Shown here piece after piece: positions 17,924 to 25,797 of a stretch of DNA of 40,716 bases. The stretch comes from Haliea sp. GTDB taxonomy: Bacteria > Pseudomonadota > Gammaproteobacteria > Pseudomonadales > Halieaceae. The notes below the pieces were generated by a model. It was not told where the DNA came from, ran no database searches, and saw only the letters and a list, made by a program, of their open reading frames with translations. The translations under genes and the position numbers were made by a program. Within the stretch, counting starts at the first letter, position 1, and each line of letters starts with the position of its first letter. Location of the stretch: positions 1-40,716 of the forward strand of contig JAHEBM010000029.1 of NCBI GenBank assembly GCA_024642245.1. Reading direction: 5' to 3'.

Positions 17924-18448
17924 ATGACAACTGAACCCCGCATTCCACCAGTGGATCCCGCCCAGCTCGAAGGGCAGATGGGCACTTTGAATATCGCCCG
18001 CACCGTCGCGCAAAACCCCGGCTTGCTCAAGGCATGGGGTGGATTTGCCACCTACATATTGGGCCCGGACCTGACCGTCGCACCACGGGAGCGAGAGCTG
18101 GCCATCCTGCGTGTCGGCTGGAACCTGCAGGCCGGTTACGAGTGGGCGCATCACGTGGCCATCGCCAGGGAAATCGGTATGACCGAAGAGGACATCCTGG
18201 CCGTGCAAGAAGGCCCGGGTTCTGCGCATTTCAGCGCGCTGGAGGCCTTGATCGTGCGGGCAGCAGACGAGGTGAAATCCGGGTCCGAAATAAGCGGTGA
18301 TACCTGGCGGGGGCTCAAGGCCCATTATACTGACCAGCAGATGCTCGACCTGCTCTTCACGATAGGGCAGTACACCCTCGTGAGCGTTGCGCTAAGGAGT
18401 ATTAAAGTGCAGCTCGAACCGGGTTTTGAGGGCCTGCCGCAGGCGTGA
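17924..18448 (+). CDS. Carboxymuconolactone decarboxylase (CMD) family protein
   Basis: This 174-residue all-helical protein matches the CMD/AhpD-like family: VAPRERELAILRVGWNLQAGYEWAHH and a later TDQQMLDLLFTIGQYTLVS. The CxxC pair of the peroxidase-type AhpD proteins is absent and the equivalent site reads EWAHH, so a thiol redox role is unlikely. Many such proteins are small decarboxylases, lactonases or of unknown function. The ATG has AGGAAC upstream. The gene converges with the OppA-like gene, with 19 bp between the stop codons. Confidence 0.87.
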   Translation: MTTEPRIPPVDPAQLEGQMGTLNIARTVAQNPGLLKAWGGFATYILGPDLTVAPRERELAILRVGWNLQAGYEWAHHVAIAREIGMTEEDILAVQEGPGSAHFSALEALIVRAADEVKSGSEISGDTWRGLKAHYTDQQMLDLLFTIGQYTLVSVALRSIKVQLEPGFEGLPQA

Positions 18449-18467
18449 AAACCCCCGGTGTGCGTGC

Positions 18468-20096
18468 TCAGGGGTCCAGCCGGACGTAACGGTAGTTGAC
18501 CTGGTCCAGCAGGTTCCCCGGCACCCCGTGCACACTGGGGTGAACCAGGTGCCGGTTGGTATAGATAAACAGCGGTATGATCGGCATCTGTTCCATGAGC
18601 CGGGTTTCCGCCGCGCGATAGATTGCGAAGCGCTCCGCGGGCGATTGTGCCTTCGATGCCTTCTCCAGCACCATGTCGTCAAAGCGCTGGCTGGCAAAGC
18701 CCGTGGCGTTGTTGCCACTGTCGGTGATAAAAATGGACAGTGCGCCATGGGGGTCCAGGTAAGTCCATTGCCGGCCGGCCCTGGCCATGGTGAAATTTTT
18801 ATCAGCGATCATGTCCAGGTAAACCCGCCATTCCATATTGGTTATGGTGACGTCTATATTCAGTGCGTCTTTCCACATCTGCTGCAGTGCAACCGCGATC
18901 TTGCGGTGGCTTTCCAGGGTGTTGTAAATAATCTCCATGCCGGGCCAGTTTTCGCCATCCGGGTAGCCGGCAGCGGCCAATAACTGCCTTGCCCGTACCG
19001 GGTCGTAGCGCAGTACAGTGGGCGGGTCGTAGCCGGGTACGCCCGGCGGCACCAGGCTGTAAAGCGGGATATACACATTTTCCAATACCGTGGTGACGAG
19101 TCGTTCCCGGTTAACGGCCATCGCCAGGGCCTGGCGCACCCGTACGTCATCGACCGGCGGCTTGCGGGTGTTGAACAGGTAATAGTAACTGGCGAAGGAG
19201 GGTGACTGCTGGTAAGGGCTGTGAGTCATGGCCTGGTAGCCCGCAATTTTATCCAGCGGTACGCTCATGGTGTAGTGCAGTTGCCCGGCCCGGAACATAC
19301 GCTCTTCGAGTGTCCCGCTTTCTATCGGGTGGAATACGATGCCGTTGAGTCGGACCTGGCCCGCGTTCCAGTAGTCGGGGTTTTTTTCCAGCTCGAGACG
19401 GCGATTCAGCTGCCAGTCCTTCAGCTTGAAAGGACCGTTGCTGACGATATTGCCCACCCGGGTCCAACCGGTAAAGCGGTCGCTGGCCTTGCCGAAGCGC
19501 TCTATGGTGTGCCGGTGGACCGGGTAGGTCGTGGCGTCATCCAGCAAGAAGAGAAGGTAGGGCGTGGGTTCCTCGAGCGTCAGTTGCAGGGTATGGGCAT
19601 CCAGGGCTTCCACGCCCAAAGCGGCAGGGTCTGTAATGGCGCCGGTTGCAAAGGCTTGCGCATTCCTGATCGGGTAGAGCCGCTCCGTATTGAGATTGCC
19701 CAACGCCGGGTCCAGGGCTCGGCGCCAGGACCAGACAAAATCTTCCGCGGTGACCGGGTCGCCATTGGACCACCGGGCCAGTGGGTTGAGCCGGAACGTG
19801 ATCACACGTCTGTCCTTGCTGAAAGTCCAGCTCAGGGCGACGCCGGGCTCCACTTCAAGGGTGTAGGGGTTGACGCTTACCAGTCCCTCGAACAGGGCTT
19901 TGACGATATTGATTTCCGGTGTTCCCGACACCACATGCGGGTCGATGCTCTGGGGCTCGGTGCCGTTGCCGACATGTAAAATGCCATCGCGATTACCCGT
20001 GACGACGTTGGATTCGCCGGCAGAGCAGCCCGCCAGCAGCCAGCAGGTGAAGCCTGTTATAAATGCGCAGCACAGGACGCGCCAGGGGCAGTTCAC
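18468..20096 (-). CDS. Peptide ABC transporter substrate-binding lipoprotein (OppA-like, SBP_bac_5)
   Basis: This 542-residue protein has a lipoprotein signal with a canonical lipobox LLAGC at about 20-24. The mature part is a family 5 extracellular solute-binding protein: EPQSIDPHVVSGTPEINIVKA, the long WSNGDPVTAEDFVWSWRRAL segment and DVRVRQALAMAVNRERL. Such proteins deliver oligopeptides or similar solutes to an ABC importer, and OppA itself is involved in murein peptide uptake. No permease or ATPase gene is adjacent, so it either works with a transporter encoded elsewhere or has another role. It is followed at 48 bp by nothing on its own strand except the 6-phosphogluconate dehydrogenase gene upstream. 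Confidence 0.92.
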   Translation of the reverse strand: MNCPWRVLCCAFITGFTCWLLAGCSAGESNVVTGNRDGILHVGNGTEPQSIDPHVVSGTPEINIVKALFEGLVSVNPYTLEVEPGVALSWTFSKDRRVITFRLNPLARWSNGDPVTAEDFVWSWRRALDPALGNLNTERLYPIRNAQAFATGAITDPAALGVEALDAHTLQLTLEEPTPYLLFLLDDATTYPVHRHTIERFGKASDRFTGWTRVGNIVSNGPFKLKDWQLNRRLELEKNPDYWNAGQVRLNGIVFHPIESGTLEERMFRAGQLHYTMSVPLDKIAGYQAMTHSPYQQSPSFASYYYLFNTRKPPVDDVRVRQALAMAVNRERLVTTVLENVYIPLYSLVPPGVPGYDPPTVLRYDPVRARQLLAAAGYPDGENWPGMEIIYNTLESHRKIAVALQQMWKDALNIDVTITNMEWRVYLDMIADKNFTMARAGRQWTYLDPHGALSIFITDSGNNATGFASQRFDDMVLEKASKAQSPAERFAIYRAAETRLMEQMPIIPLFIYTNRHLVHPSVHGVPGNLLDQVNYRYVRLDP

Positions 20097-20144
20097 ACGG
20101 ACGCCTGTGCGCAGTTCGCACCGGCTAGTCGCCCCCTAGCGACG

Positions 20145-21152
20145 TCACCTTTCCTTGTGCCCACCGAATTCACTGCGCATTGCCGAGAGAATCTTGTCCG
20201 CGAAGTCCGCTTCACCCCGGGAAGAAAAGCGCTGGTAGAGGGCGGTGCTCAGCACGGGGGTCGGTACCGCCTCGTCTATCGCGGCGTTGATGGTCCAGCG
20301 ACCCTCGCCGGAATCGGAAACCCGGCCGGAAAATGAATCAAGCCCGGGTTCCTGCAGCAGCGCGTGGGCAGTGAGGTCCAGCAACCATGACGAGACGACA
20401 CTGCCCCTGCGCCAGAGCTCGGCGATTTCTCCCAGATCGAAGTCGTACTGGTAATGTTCCGGGTGGCGCATGGGTGTCGTTTCCGCATCGTGCGAGTGCT
20501 CCCTGGCCCCGATATTGGCGTGGCGCAGTATGTTGAAGCCTTCCGCGTAGGCTGCCATCAGCCCGTATTCAATCCCGTTGTGCACCATTTTCACGAAGTG
20601 ACCCGCCCCTGCCGGTCCGCAGTGCAGGTAGCCGTGCTCGGCTGTGCTGCCCGGCTTGTCCCGGTCCGGTGTGGGTGGGGCGCAGGAGACCGGCGGCGCC
20701 AGCGAGGCGAATACCGGCTCCAGGCGCCGTACCGTGTCGTGCTCGCCGCCGATCATCTGGCAGTAGCCGCGTTCCAGTCCCCATACACCGCCGCTGGTGC
20801 CGACGTCGATATAGTGTAGCTTGCGTTGCGAGAGTTGGCGGGCCCGGCGGATATCGTCGATGTAGTACGAGTTGCCGCCATCGATGATGGTATCGCCCGC
20901 CGCCAGGTGCGTCACCAGTTCGTCGATGGTGCCGTCCACTACACCGGCCGGTACCATGAGCCAGACAGCGCGCGGGGCCTTCAGCCGTGTGGCCAGTTCC
21001 GCCAGCGATGCCGCGCCCACCGCGCCTTCCTGCACCAGGGCGGCAATTGCCGCGGCAGAATGATCAAAAACCACGCATTCGTGGCCGTCCTTCATCAGCC
21101 GCCTGACCATGTTCGCGCCCATTCGCCCGAGACCGATCATTCCTAGTTGCAT
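20145..21152 (-). CDS. gnd: 6-phosphogluconate dehydrogenase, decarboxylating, short (YqeC/GntZ, NAD-preferring) type
   Basis: This 335-residue enzyme oxidatively decarboxylates 6-phosphogluconate to ribulose 5-phosphate. The N-terminal Rossmann motif is GMIGLGRMGANM. Substrate-site segments are DGGNSYYIDD, GTSGGVWGLERGYCQMIGG and GHFVKMVHNGIEYGLM, with the catalytic lysine in the last. The length of about 330 residues matches the short bacterial forms, which usually prefer NAD; the classical enteric enzyme is about 470. The ATG has AAAGGA eight bases upstream. It is divergent from the NTF2-like gene, and no zwf or pgl gene is nearby. Confidence 0.93.
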   Translation of the reverse strand: MQLGMIGLGRMGANMVRRLMKDGHECVVFDHSAAAIAALVQEGAVGAASLAELATRLKAPRAVWLMVPAGVVDGTIDELVTHLAAGDTIIDGGNSYYIDDIRRARQLSQRKLHYIDVGTSGGVWGLERGYCQMIGGEHDTVRRLEPVFASLAPPVSCAPPTPDRDKPGSTAEHGYLHCGPAGAGHFVKMVHNGIEYGLMAAYAEGFNILRHANIGAREHSHDAETTPMRHPEHYQYDFDLGEIAELWRRGSVVSSWLLDLTAHALLQEPGLDSFSGRVSDSGEGRWTINAAIDEAVPTPVLSTALYQRFSSRGEADFADKILSAMRSEFGGHKER

Positions 21153-21398
21153 ATGCCAGTTCCTTTGTCGAGTTAAACCCGGGCGGCTGTGTCGGTTGTG
21201 TGCTGGTGCCGGCTTTCATGAGTAGGGTGTTGCGCGTCCCACTGGAATCATAGCAGCGGGCCTGCCCGGTGCCTACGCCGGATCAGGACCCGCCCCGGCT
21301 GTAGCAGGTCGTAAGCCTGTGCCTGGGCCGTGCCCGGGTGTGCCCGGAGATGTTATTGTGGGCGGGCAGCATAACAGGCCGGGTACCACGGGGTAGTG

Positions 21399-21815
21399 AT
21401 GATATCGATACAGGACAGGATTGAGCTACACGAACTGGCGGGGCGTTATGGCGACGTTATCGATGACCGTGACTGGCCCGCGCTGGAGACCATTTTTACA
21501 CAGGATGCTATATTTGAAGTCGTTGACCTGGTGACGATGACAGGGCTCGCTGGCATCAGGCAGTACATGGAACATGAAGGCCGACACCCGCTGGCCCACC
21601 TGATAACCAATATCCATGTTACCGAACACGGCCCACAGGTGGGCTTGCGCTGCCGCGGGATATTCCCCATTCTCTCGCCCCAGGGGGGCGCAGGCAACCG
21701 GGTGTTTTACGGGTCCTATTATGACCGCGTCGTTAAGGAGCCCGGTGGGTGGCGCATTGCCCACCGGGTATTTTCAACGCAGCGCCGATCCCGGCGGGAG
21801 GGATCAAACGCATGA
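21399..21815 (+). CDS. NTF2-like/SnoaL family protein
   Basis: This 138-residue protein has the NTF2-like cone fold pattern: RIELHELAGRYGDVIDDRDWPALETIFTQDA, then HLITNIHV and a C-terminal GWRIAHRVFS. Members act as small isomerases, hydrolases, dehydratases or ring hydroxylase subunits, and this one cannot be placed more precisely. A GTG at 21396 directly precedes the ATG. The stop codon overlaps the start of the next gene (ATGA at 21812-21815), so it is translationally coupled to the desaturase. Confidence 0.8.
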   Translation: MISIQDRIELHELAGRYGDVIDDRDWPALETIFTQDAIFEVVDLVTMTGLAGIRQYMEHEGRHPLAHLITNIHVTEHGPQVGLRCRGIFPILSPQGGAGNRVFYGSYYDRVVKEPGGWRIAHRVFSTQRRSRREGSNA

Positions 21816-22720
21816 AGATCAGTGATTTCCTGGACAAGGACGATATCGCCCGGTTTACCGCGAAGAGCGATGCCCGGGCATGGAGCCTCGTGCTGGGTAA
21901 CTGGCTTATGATCGCGGTGATTTTTGCCGTGATTGCCGCCTTTCCGGGGCCGCTGACTATCCTGCCCGCTGTGGTCCTGCTGGCGGGGCGGCAGCTGGGT
22001 TTGTCGGTACTCATGCACGAGGCCGGACATCGTACGCTGTTCGCCACACCCTGGCTGAACGACGTGGTGGGCCAGTGGTTGTGCGGCGCGCCTGTGTTTA
22101 GCGACCTTCCATCCTACGCAAGAGGTCACCTGCATCACCATCGCCAGGCGGGCACACGGGATGATCCCGACCTGCCCAATTATGCCGCCTATCCGGTTTC
22201 CCGGGAGAGTTTCAGGCGCAAGGTGTTGCGTGATCTCAGTGGACAGACGGGCCTGAAACTGTTGGGATCTATTTTTCGCGGCGCCTCTGGCGTTATCAGC
22301 AGGGAAACGCGGAACAGTTCGCTGCCGCTGCTGCGGCAACTGTGCGTCCAGCTGCTGCTGTTCCTGGTGCTGTTCCTGTCTGGTATCGGCTGGGCGTACC
22401 TGCTGTGGCTGGGTACTTTCCTCACCGTGTTCATGTTGATAATCCGGGTAAGGCAGGTGGCGGAGCATGCCGCGGTACCCGACCTTTACCACCCGGATCC
22501 ACGCATGAATACACGTACGGTGGAGGCGCCCTGGTGGCAACGCATGGTGTTTGCGCCCAACGGGGTGAACTATCACCTGGAACACCATTTCATGGCCAGC
22601 GTGCCCTGTTATCGACTGGCTGCGCTGCGCAAGCACCTCAAGCAGCGGCGCGCACTGGACGGTGTACCCGTGTTTCAGGGGTATGGACAGTTACTGCGTC
22701 ATACCGTCACGTCGGGGTAG
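21812..22720 (+). CDS. Membrane fatty acid desaturase
   Basis: This 302-residue integral membrane protein carries the three histidine boxes of the non-haem di-iron desaturase family: HEAGH (69-73), HLHHH (106-110) and HLEHH (255-259). Hydrophobic spans lie near 30-60, with a second pair near 180-215. The family introduces a double bond, or a hydroxyl, in fatty acyl chains or related lipids such as carotenoids; the substrate is not readable here. ATG 21812 has GGAGG upstream and overlaps the NTF2-like stop codon. The frame is also open upstream to 21749, but that would run over the previous gene. It converges on the BVMO gene. Confidence 0.92.
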   Translation: MKISDFLDKDDIARFTAKSDARAWSLVLGNWLMIAVIFAVIAAFPGPLTILPAVVLLAGRQLGLSVLMHEAGHRTLFATPWLNDVVGQWLCGAPVFSDLPSYARGHLHHHRQAGTRDDPDLPNYAAYPVSRESFRRKVLRDLSGQTGLKLLGSIFRGASGVISRETRNSSLPLLRQLCVQLLLFLVLFLSGIGWAYLLWLGTFLTVFMLIIRVRQVAEHAAVPDLYHPDPRMNTRTVEAPWWQRMVFAPNGVNYHLEHHFMASVPCYRLAALRKHLKQRRALDGVPVFQGYGQLLRHTVTSG

Positions 22721-22747
22721 GTATCGGGGACTGCAATGCATTCCCGG

Positions 22748-24214
22748 TCAGGGCTTGGTGAACACCAGCGCGCCGTCGTCGAGCGCCTCATGCCTGAACA
22801 TCTTTTTGTCTTTTTTGTAATCCTGCGGGTTCAGCCAGGGTTCGCGGTCTCCCTGCCGCGGAAAGGCAGGCAGGGCTCGCGCCATGTAGCCCGATGAGAA
22901 ATCGGCGATCCAGGGCCGGGCCGTCATGTTTTCATCGCCCGGGCGCAGGCGGGGCGTGACCTGGCGCACGGCCTTATCGTCCATGTAATTGACCAGCCGG
23001 CAGAAATATTCGGCAGTCAGGTCGGCCCGTAGAGTCCACGACGCGTTGATATAGCCGAAGGTGCTTACCAGGTTGGGAACACCACTGAACATCAGGCCCT
23101 TATACGTCCAGGTCTTGCTGAAATCCACGGATTCGCCATCCACGGCGAATTCGATCTCGCCCATAAGCGTCATGATCAGGCCGGTAGCCGTAATGATAAT
23201 ATCGGCCTGTAATTCCTCGCCACTTTTGAGGCGAATACCGCCCTGTGTAAAGCAGTCGATATCATCCGTCACAACCGATGCCTTGCCGGATTTTATTGAC
23301 TCGAAAAAGTCGTTGTCCGGTACAGCGCACAGGCGTTGGTCCCAGGGCTGGTAGCTCGGGTTGAAATGGGTGTCTATATCGTAATCCGGGCCCAGTTCCT
23401 TGCGGATTCTCTGCAGCAGCAGTTTGCGAACGCTGGCCGGGTTGGTGCGGGTCCGGTGATAAAAGAACTGCTGCATAAACGTGTTTTTCCAGCGGGTGAT
23501 CGCGTAGGCCCAGCGGTCGGGCAATACCTTGCGCAGAAAATTCGCCACCTTATCCCGCAGTGGCCGGTTCACCAGGTACGAAGGCGAACGCTGCAACATG
23601 ACCACGTGAGCCGCCGTGCCCGCCATGGCGGGCACCAGAGTAACCGCGGTGGCCCCGGAGCCGATAATAATGACTTTTTTCCCCGCGTAATCGAGATCTT
23701 CCGGCCACAACTGTGGGTGGATGATGTCGCCCTGGAATTGCTCCCGGTTCCTGAAGTCCGGGGTGAAACCCTGTTCGTAGCGATAGTATCCGGCACACAT
23801 CAGCAGGAAGTTAGCAGTAAAGACGGTGTTGCCCGCATCGTTGTCGCGCTGAACGTCGATACTCCACCGGGCGTCTGCGCTGGACCATGAGGCACTTTTC
23901 ACCCGGTGGCGATAGCGGATGTGGGGCGTTAAGCGGTTTTCCCGGGCAGTCTCATGAATATACTCCAGTATCGCCGGGCCATCGGCTATGGCCTGTTCTG
24001 CCACCCAGGGTTTGAAGTTGTAGCCCAGTGTATGCATGTCGCTGTCGGAGCGTATGCCGGGGTAGCGAAACAGGTCCCAGGTGCCGCCCATGTCGGCCCT
24101 GCTCTCCAGGATCAGGAAGCGCTTGTCGGGGCAGTGTTGCTGCAGGTGGTGTCCTGCCCCGATACCGGACAGGCCCGCGCCCACGATAATTACGTCGAAG
24201 TGCTCTGTTGTCAT
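22748..24214 (-). CDS. Baeyer-Villiger-type flavin monooxygenase (EthA-like)
   Basis: This 488-residue NADPH-dependent flavoprotein has an N-terminal FAD motif GAGLSG (12-17), a second dinucleotide motif GSGATA (185-190) and, between them, the Baeyer-Villiger fingerprint FxGxxxHxxxWP (Phe160, Gly162, His166, Trp170, Pro171). The family inserts oxygen next to a ketone to make an ester or lactone, and some members oxidise sulfur; EthA-like monooxygenases are the closest type by the GGTWDLFRYPGIRSDSDMHT segment. ATG 24214 has GGGAAG upstream and is the start that begins the Rossmann domain; the frame extends to 24316. It is divergent from the membrane protein gene at 24371. Confidence 0.92.
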   Translation of the reverse strand: MTTEHFDVIIVGAGLSGIGAGHHLQQHCPDKRFLILESRADMGGTWDLFRYPGIRSDSDMHTLGYNFKPWVAEQAIADGPAILEYIHETARENRLTPHIRYRHRVKSASWSSADARWSIDVQRDNDAGNTVFTANFLLMCAGYYRYEQGFTPDFRNREQFQGDIIHPQLWPEDLDYAGKKVIIIGSGATAVTLVPAMAGTAAHVVMLQRSPSYLVNRPLRDKVANFLRKVLPDRWAYAITRWKNTFMQQFFYHRTRTNPASVRKLLLQRIRKELGPDYDIDTHFNPSYQPWDQRLCAVPDNDFFESIKSGKASVVTDDIDCFTQGGIRLKSGEELQADIIITATGLIMTLMGEIEFAVDGESVDFSKTWTYKGLMFSGVPNLVSTFGYINASWTLRADLTAEYFCRLVNYMDDKAVRQVTPRLRPGDENMTARPWIADFSSGYMARALPAFPRQGDREPWLNPQDYKKDKKMFRHEALDDGALVFTKP

Positions 24215-24370
24215 CGTCTTCCCGTGTTTGGCCACCACGTGGTCTTGTGGGCATTTTGCATAAGGATAACATGCAGTGATACCGGGATGACCTGGCGCCG
24301 CAGGCCGCTTTGGCATCCCGGCAAAAACGCGTTACATTGCGCAAACGTCGAATGCCGGGAAACATCAGCT

Positions 24371-25027
24371 ATGAAGGACAATCTCGAGCGCGCAAAGGAT
24401 TTGTTGCCGTCCATCATCCTCACGATCCTCAGCATGATTCAGGCACTGGCGCTTGAATTGTTCTGGTCCCGGATCGAGGACAGCGTTTTCCTCTGGCAGG
24501 GCGGTGCCGACGCGATTATCGGTTGGCTGCAGATGCTGGTGATGCTGGCCGGTATTCTGCTGATCTGGGTCTTCTATGTCAGTTTTGTCTTGCGCTTTAC
24601 CTGGCTGCCGTCCCTGGAAGATACCCTGCTGCCGTTTTTGATCGGCTTGCTCGAATTTGCCATGATCGACCTGCTGCGACCCGGCCTGCTGTGGCTATGG
24701 TTCCCCCTGCTTGCTGCCGTGTTTGCCACGGCAACGATTGGCAGCCACCTGACGATGCGGCAGGCACGCCAGGATCCTGCAAATGACTACTTCTTCAGTA
24801 AATTCGCGAAGTCGAGCTGGCGGGATTATGCGCTGACCATCGCACTGGTCCTGGTGTTTTGCGCGTTTGGTCTCGTGGCCTGGCTGGCGGAAGATAACGC
24901 ATTCCTGTCGATCGCTATGCTGGCCATCGCACTTGCGGCGCTGGGCTACCGGTTCCTGCAGGTGAAGCACTACTGGATGCACTCCCTCGCGGCAGATCCC
25001 CCGGAAGCGGCCGATAGCCAGTCCTAG
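24371..25027 (+). CDS. Integral membrane protein of unknown function, six predicted helices
   Basis: I do not recognise this family. The 218-residue protein has six hydrophobic spans: near residues 12-33, 46-71, 80-100, 103-125, 150-170 and 175-195. The N-terminus is short and charged (MKDNLERAKDLL) and the C-terminus ends in an acidic, soluble tail (DPPEAADSQS). Glu and Asp residues lie within or beside spans 1 and 3. ATG 24371 was chosen because the membrane-protein pattern begins there, though the frame is open much further upstream. The gene sits between the divergent BVMO gene and the cecR-ybhGFSR operon and is probably transcribed on its own. Confidence 0.7.
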   Translation: MKDNLERAKDLLPSIILTILSMIQALALELFWSRIEDSVFLWQGGADAIIGWLQMLVMLAGILLIWVFYVSFVLRFTWLPSLEDTLLPFLIGLLEFAMIDLLRPGLLWLWFPLLAAVFATATIGSHLTMRQARQDPANDYFFSKFAKSSWRDYALTIALVLVFCAFGLVAWLAEDNAFLSIAMLAIALAALGYRFLQVKHYWMHSLAADPPEAADSQS

Positions 25028-25069
25028 CCCCCGGCATGTCCGCCGCGGTCCGGCCTGTTGCAGGCACAA

Positions 25070-25104
25070 ATTAATCAATTGACTAAATCAAACGATTGAT
25101 TAAT
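25070..25104. promoter_or_regulatory. Candidate CecR operator: perfect 10-bp inverted repeat
   Basis: ATTAATCAAT (25070-25079) and ATTGATTAAT (25095-25104) are perfect inverted copies with a 15-bp centre, spanning 35 bp. They overlap the -35 and -10 boxes of the operon's own promoter. The position fits autoregulation by the TetR-family product of the next gene. Confidence 0.7.
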
Positions 25105-25106
25105 AT
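25079..25106 (+). promoter_or_regulatory. Sigma-70 promoter of the cecR-ybhGFSR operon
   Basis: TTGACT at 25079-25084 and TAATAT at 25101-25106 are separated by 16 bp. The -10 box overlaps one possible start codon (ATG 25105), so transcription would begin at about 25112-25114, next to ATG 25114. The boxes are nearly at consensus. No ribosome binding site is visible before any of the starts. Confidence 0.6.
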
Positions 25107-25113
25107 GGCGGCT

Positions 25114-25797
25114 ATGAAGGCGCCCTCCAATCCGCCCAGGGGAGACCAGACCCGCAGGGCACTTATCGTTGCTGCGATCGATGTGTTCGGGCGCACGGGT
25201 TTTGACGCGGCCAGCACCCGTGCGCTGGCCCGGGCGGCGGGGGTGAACCAGGCGCTGATCGGCTACCACTTTGGAGGCAAGCGTGGCCTGTACATCGCGG
25301 TTTTTGAGCACATTGCCAGCCAGATGCAGGAGCATATGGTGCCGGTGGCAGAGGAGGTTACCCGGCAGCTCAATGAATTGCCCCGGTACGGGGCGCCGCG
25401 CGGCGAGCTGGCCCAGACCCTGTTGCTGAACCTCTTTGACGCCTTCCTGGAGATGCAGGGTGGTGAGGCTGCAGCACACTGGGTGCCGCTGGTCCTGCGG
25501 GAACAGCAAAACCCCACCGAGGCCTTCGACATCATCTACGACAGCCTGATCGGTCCGGTACTGGGGCTGGTGACCCGCCTCGTGGCGATTGCCTCGGGCA
25601 TGGACGAGACCTCGGAAGCCTGCCGCATTCGCACCCTGATGATATTGGGCCAGGCCCTGATTTTCCGGGTGGCGCGAGGCACCACGGAGCGGCAGATGCT
25701 CTGGCAGACACTGACGCCAGAAAATATTTCGGCGATAAAACAGCAGTTCCGGCAGAGTATCGAGTCGCAGTTCTCACAAAGAGCAATCTTGTCATGA
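25114..25797 (+). CDS. cecR: TetR/AcrR family repressor, CecR (YbiH) type
   Basis: This 227-residue regulator has an N-terminal TetR helix-turn-helix (RRALIVAAIDVFGRTGFDAASTRALARAAGVNQALIGYHF, in two parts) and a C-terminal ligand domain of the DUF1956 type found in CecR/YbiH. In E. coli CecR represses the ybhG-ybhFSR exporter genes; here the matching exporter genes follow directly. The start is uncertain: TTG 25096, ATG 25105 and ATG 25114 are in frame, and the promoter -10 box covers 25101-25106, which favours 25114 and a nearly leaderless message. The stop codon overlaps the ybhG start (ATGA at 25794-25797). It is likely to sense a small molecule and control its own operon. Confidence 0.87.
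   Translation: MKAPSNPPRGDQTRRALIVAAIDVFGRTGFDAASTRALARAAGVNQALIGYHFGGKRGLYIAVFEHIASQMQEHMVPVAEEVTRQLNELPRYGAPRGELAQTLLLNLFDAFLEMQGGEAAAHWVPLVLREQQNPTEAFDIIYDSLIGPVLGLVTRLVAIASGMDETSEACRIRTLMILGQALIFRVARGTTERQMLWQTLTPENISAIKQQFRQSIESQFSQRAILS

Noticed and set aside
17129-18325. Open frame of 398 codons on the minus strand across the carboxylesterase and CMD genes
   Set aside because: It runs antisense to two well-supported genes and the gap between them and has no protein-like pattern.
21351-21376. TGTTAT/ATAACA inverted repeat about 23 bp upstream of the NTF2-like gene
   Set aside because: Six-base arms with a 14-bp centre are expected by chance in a gap of this size, and no regulator gene is adjacent.
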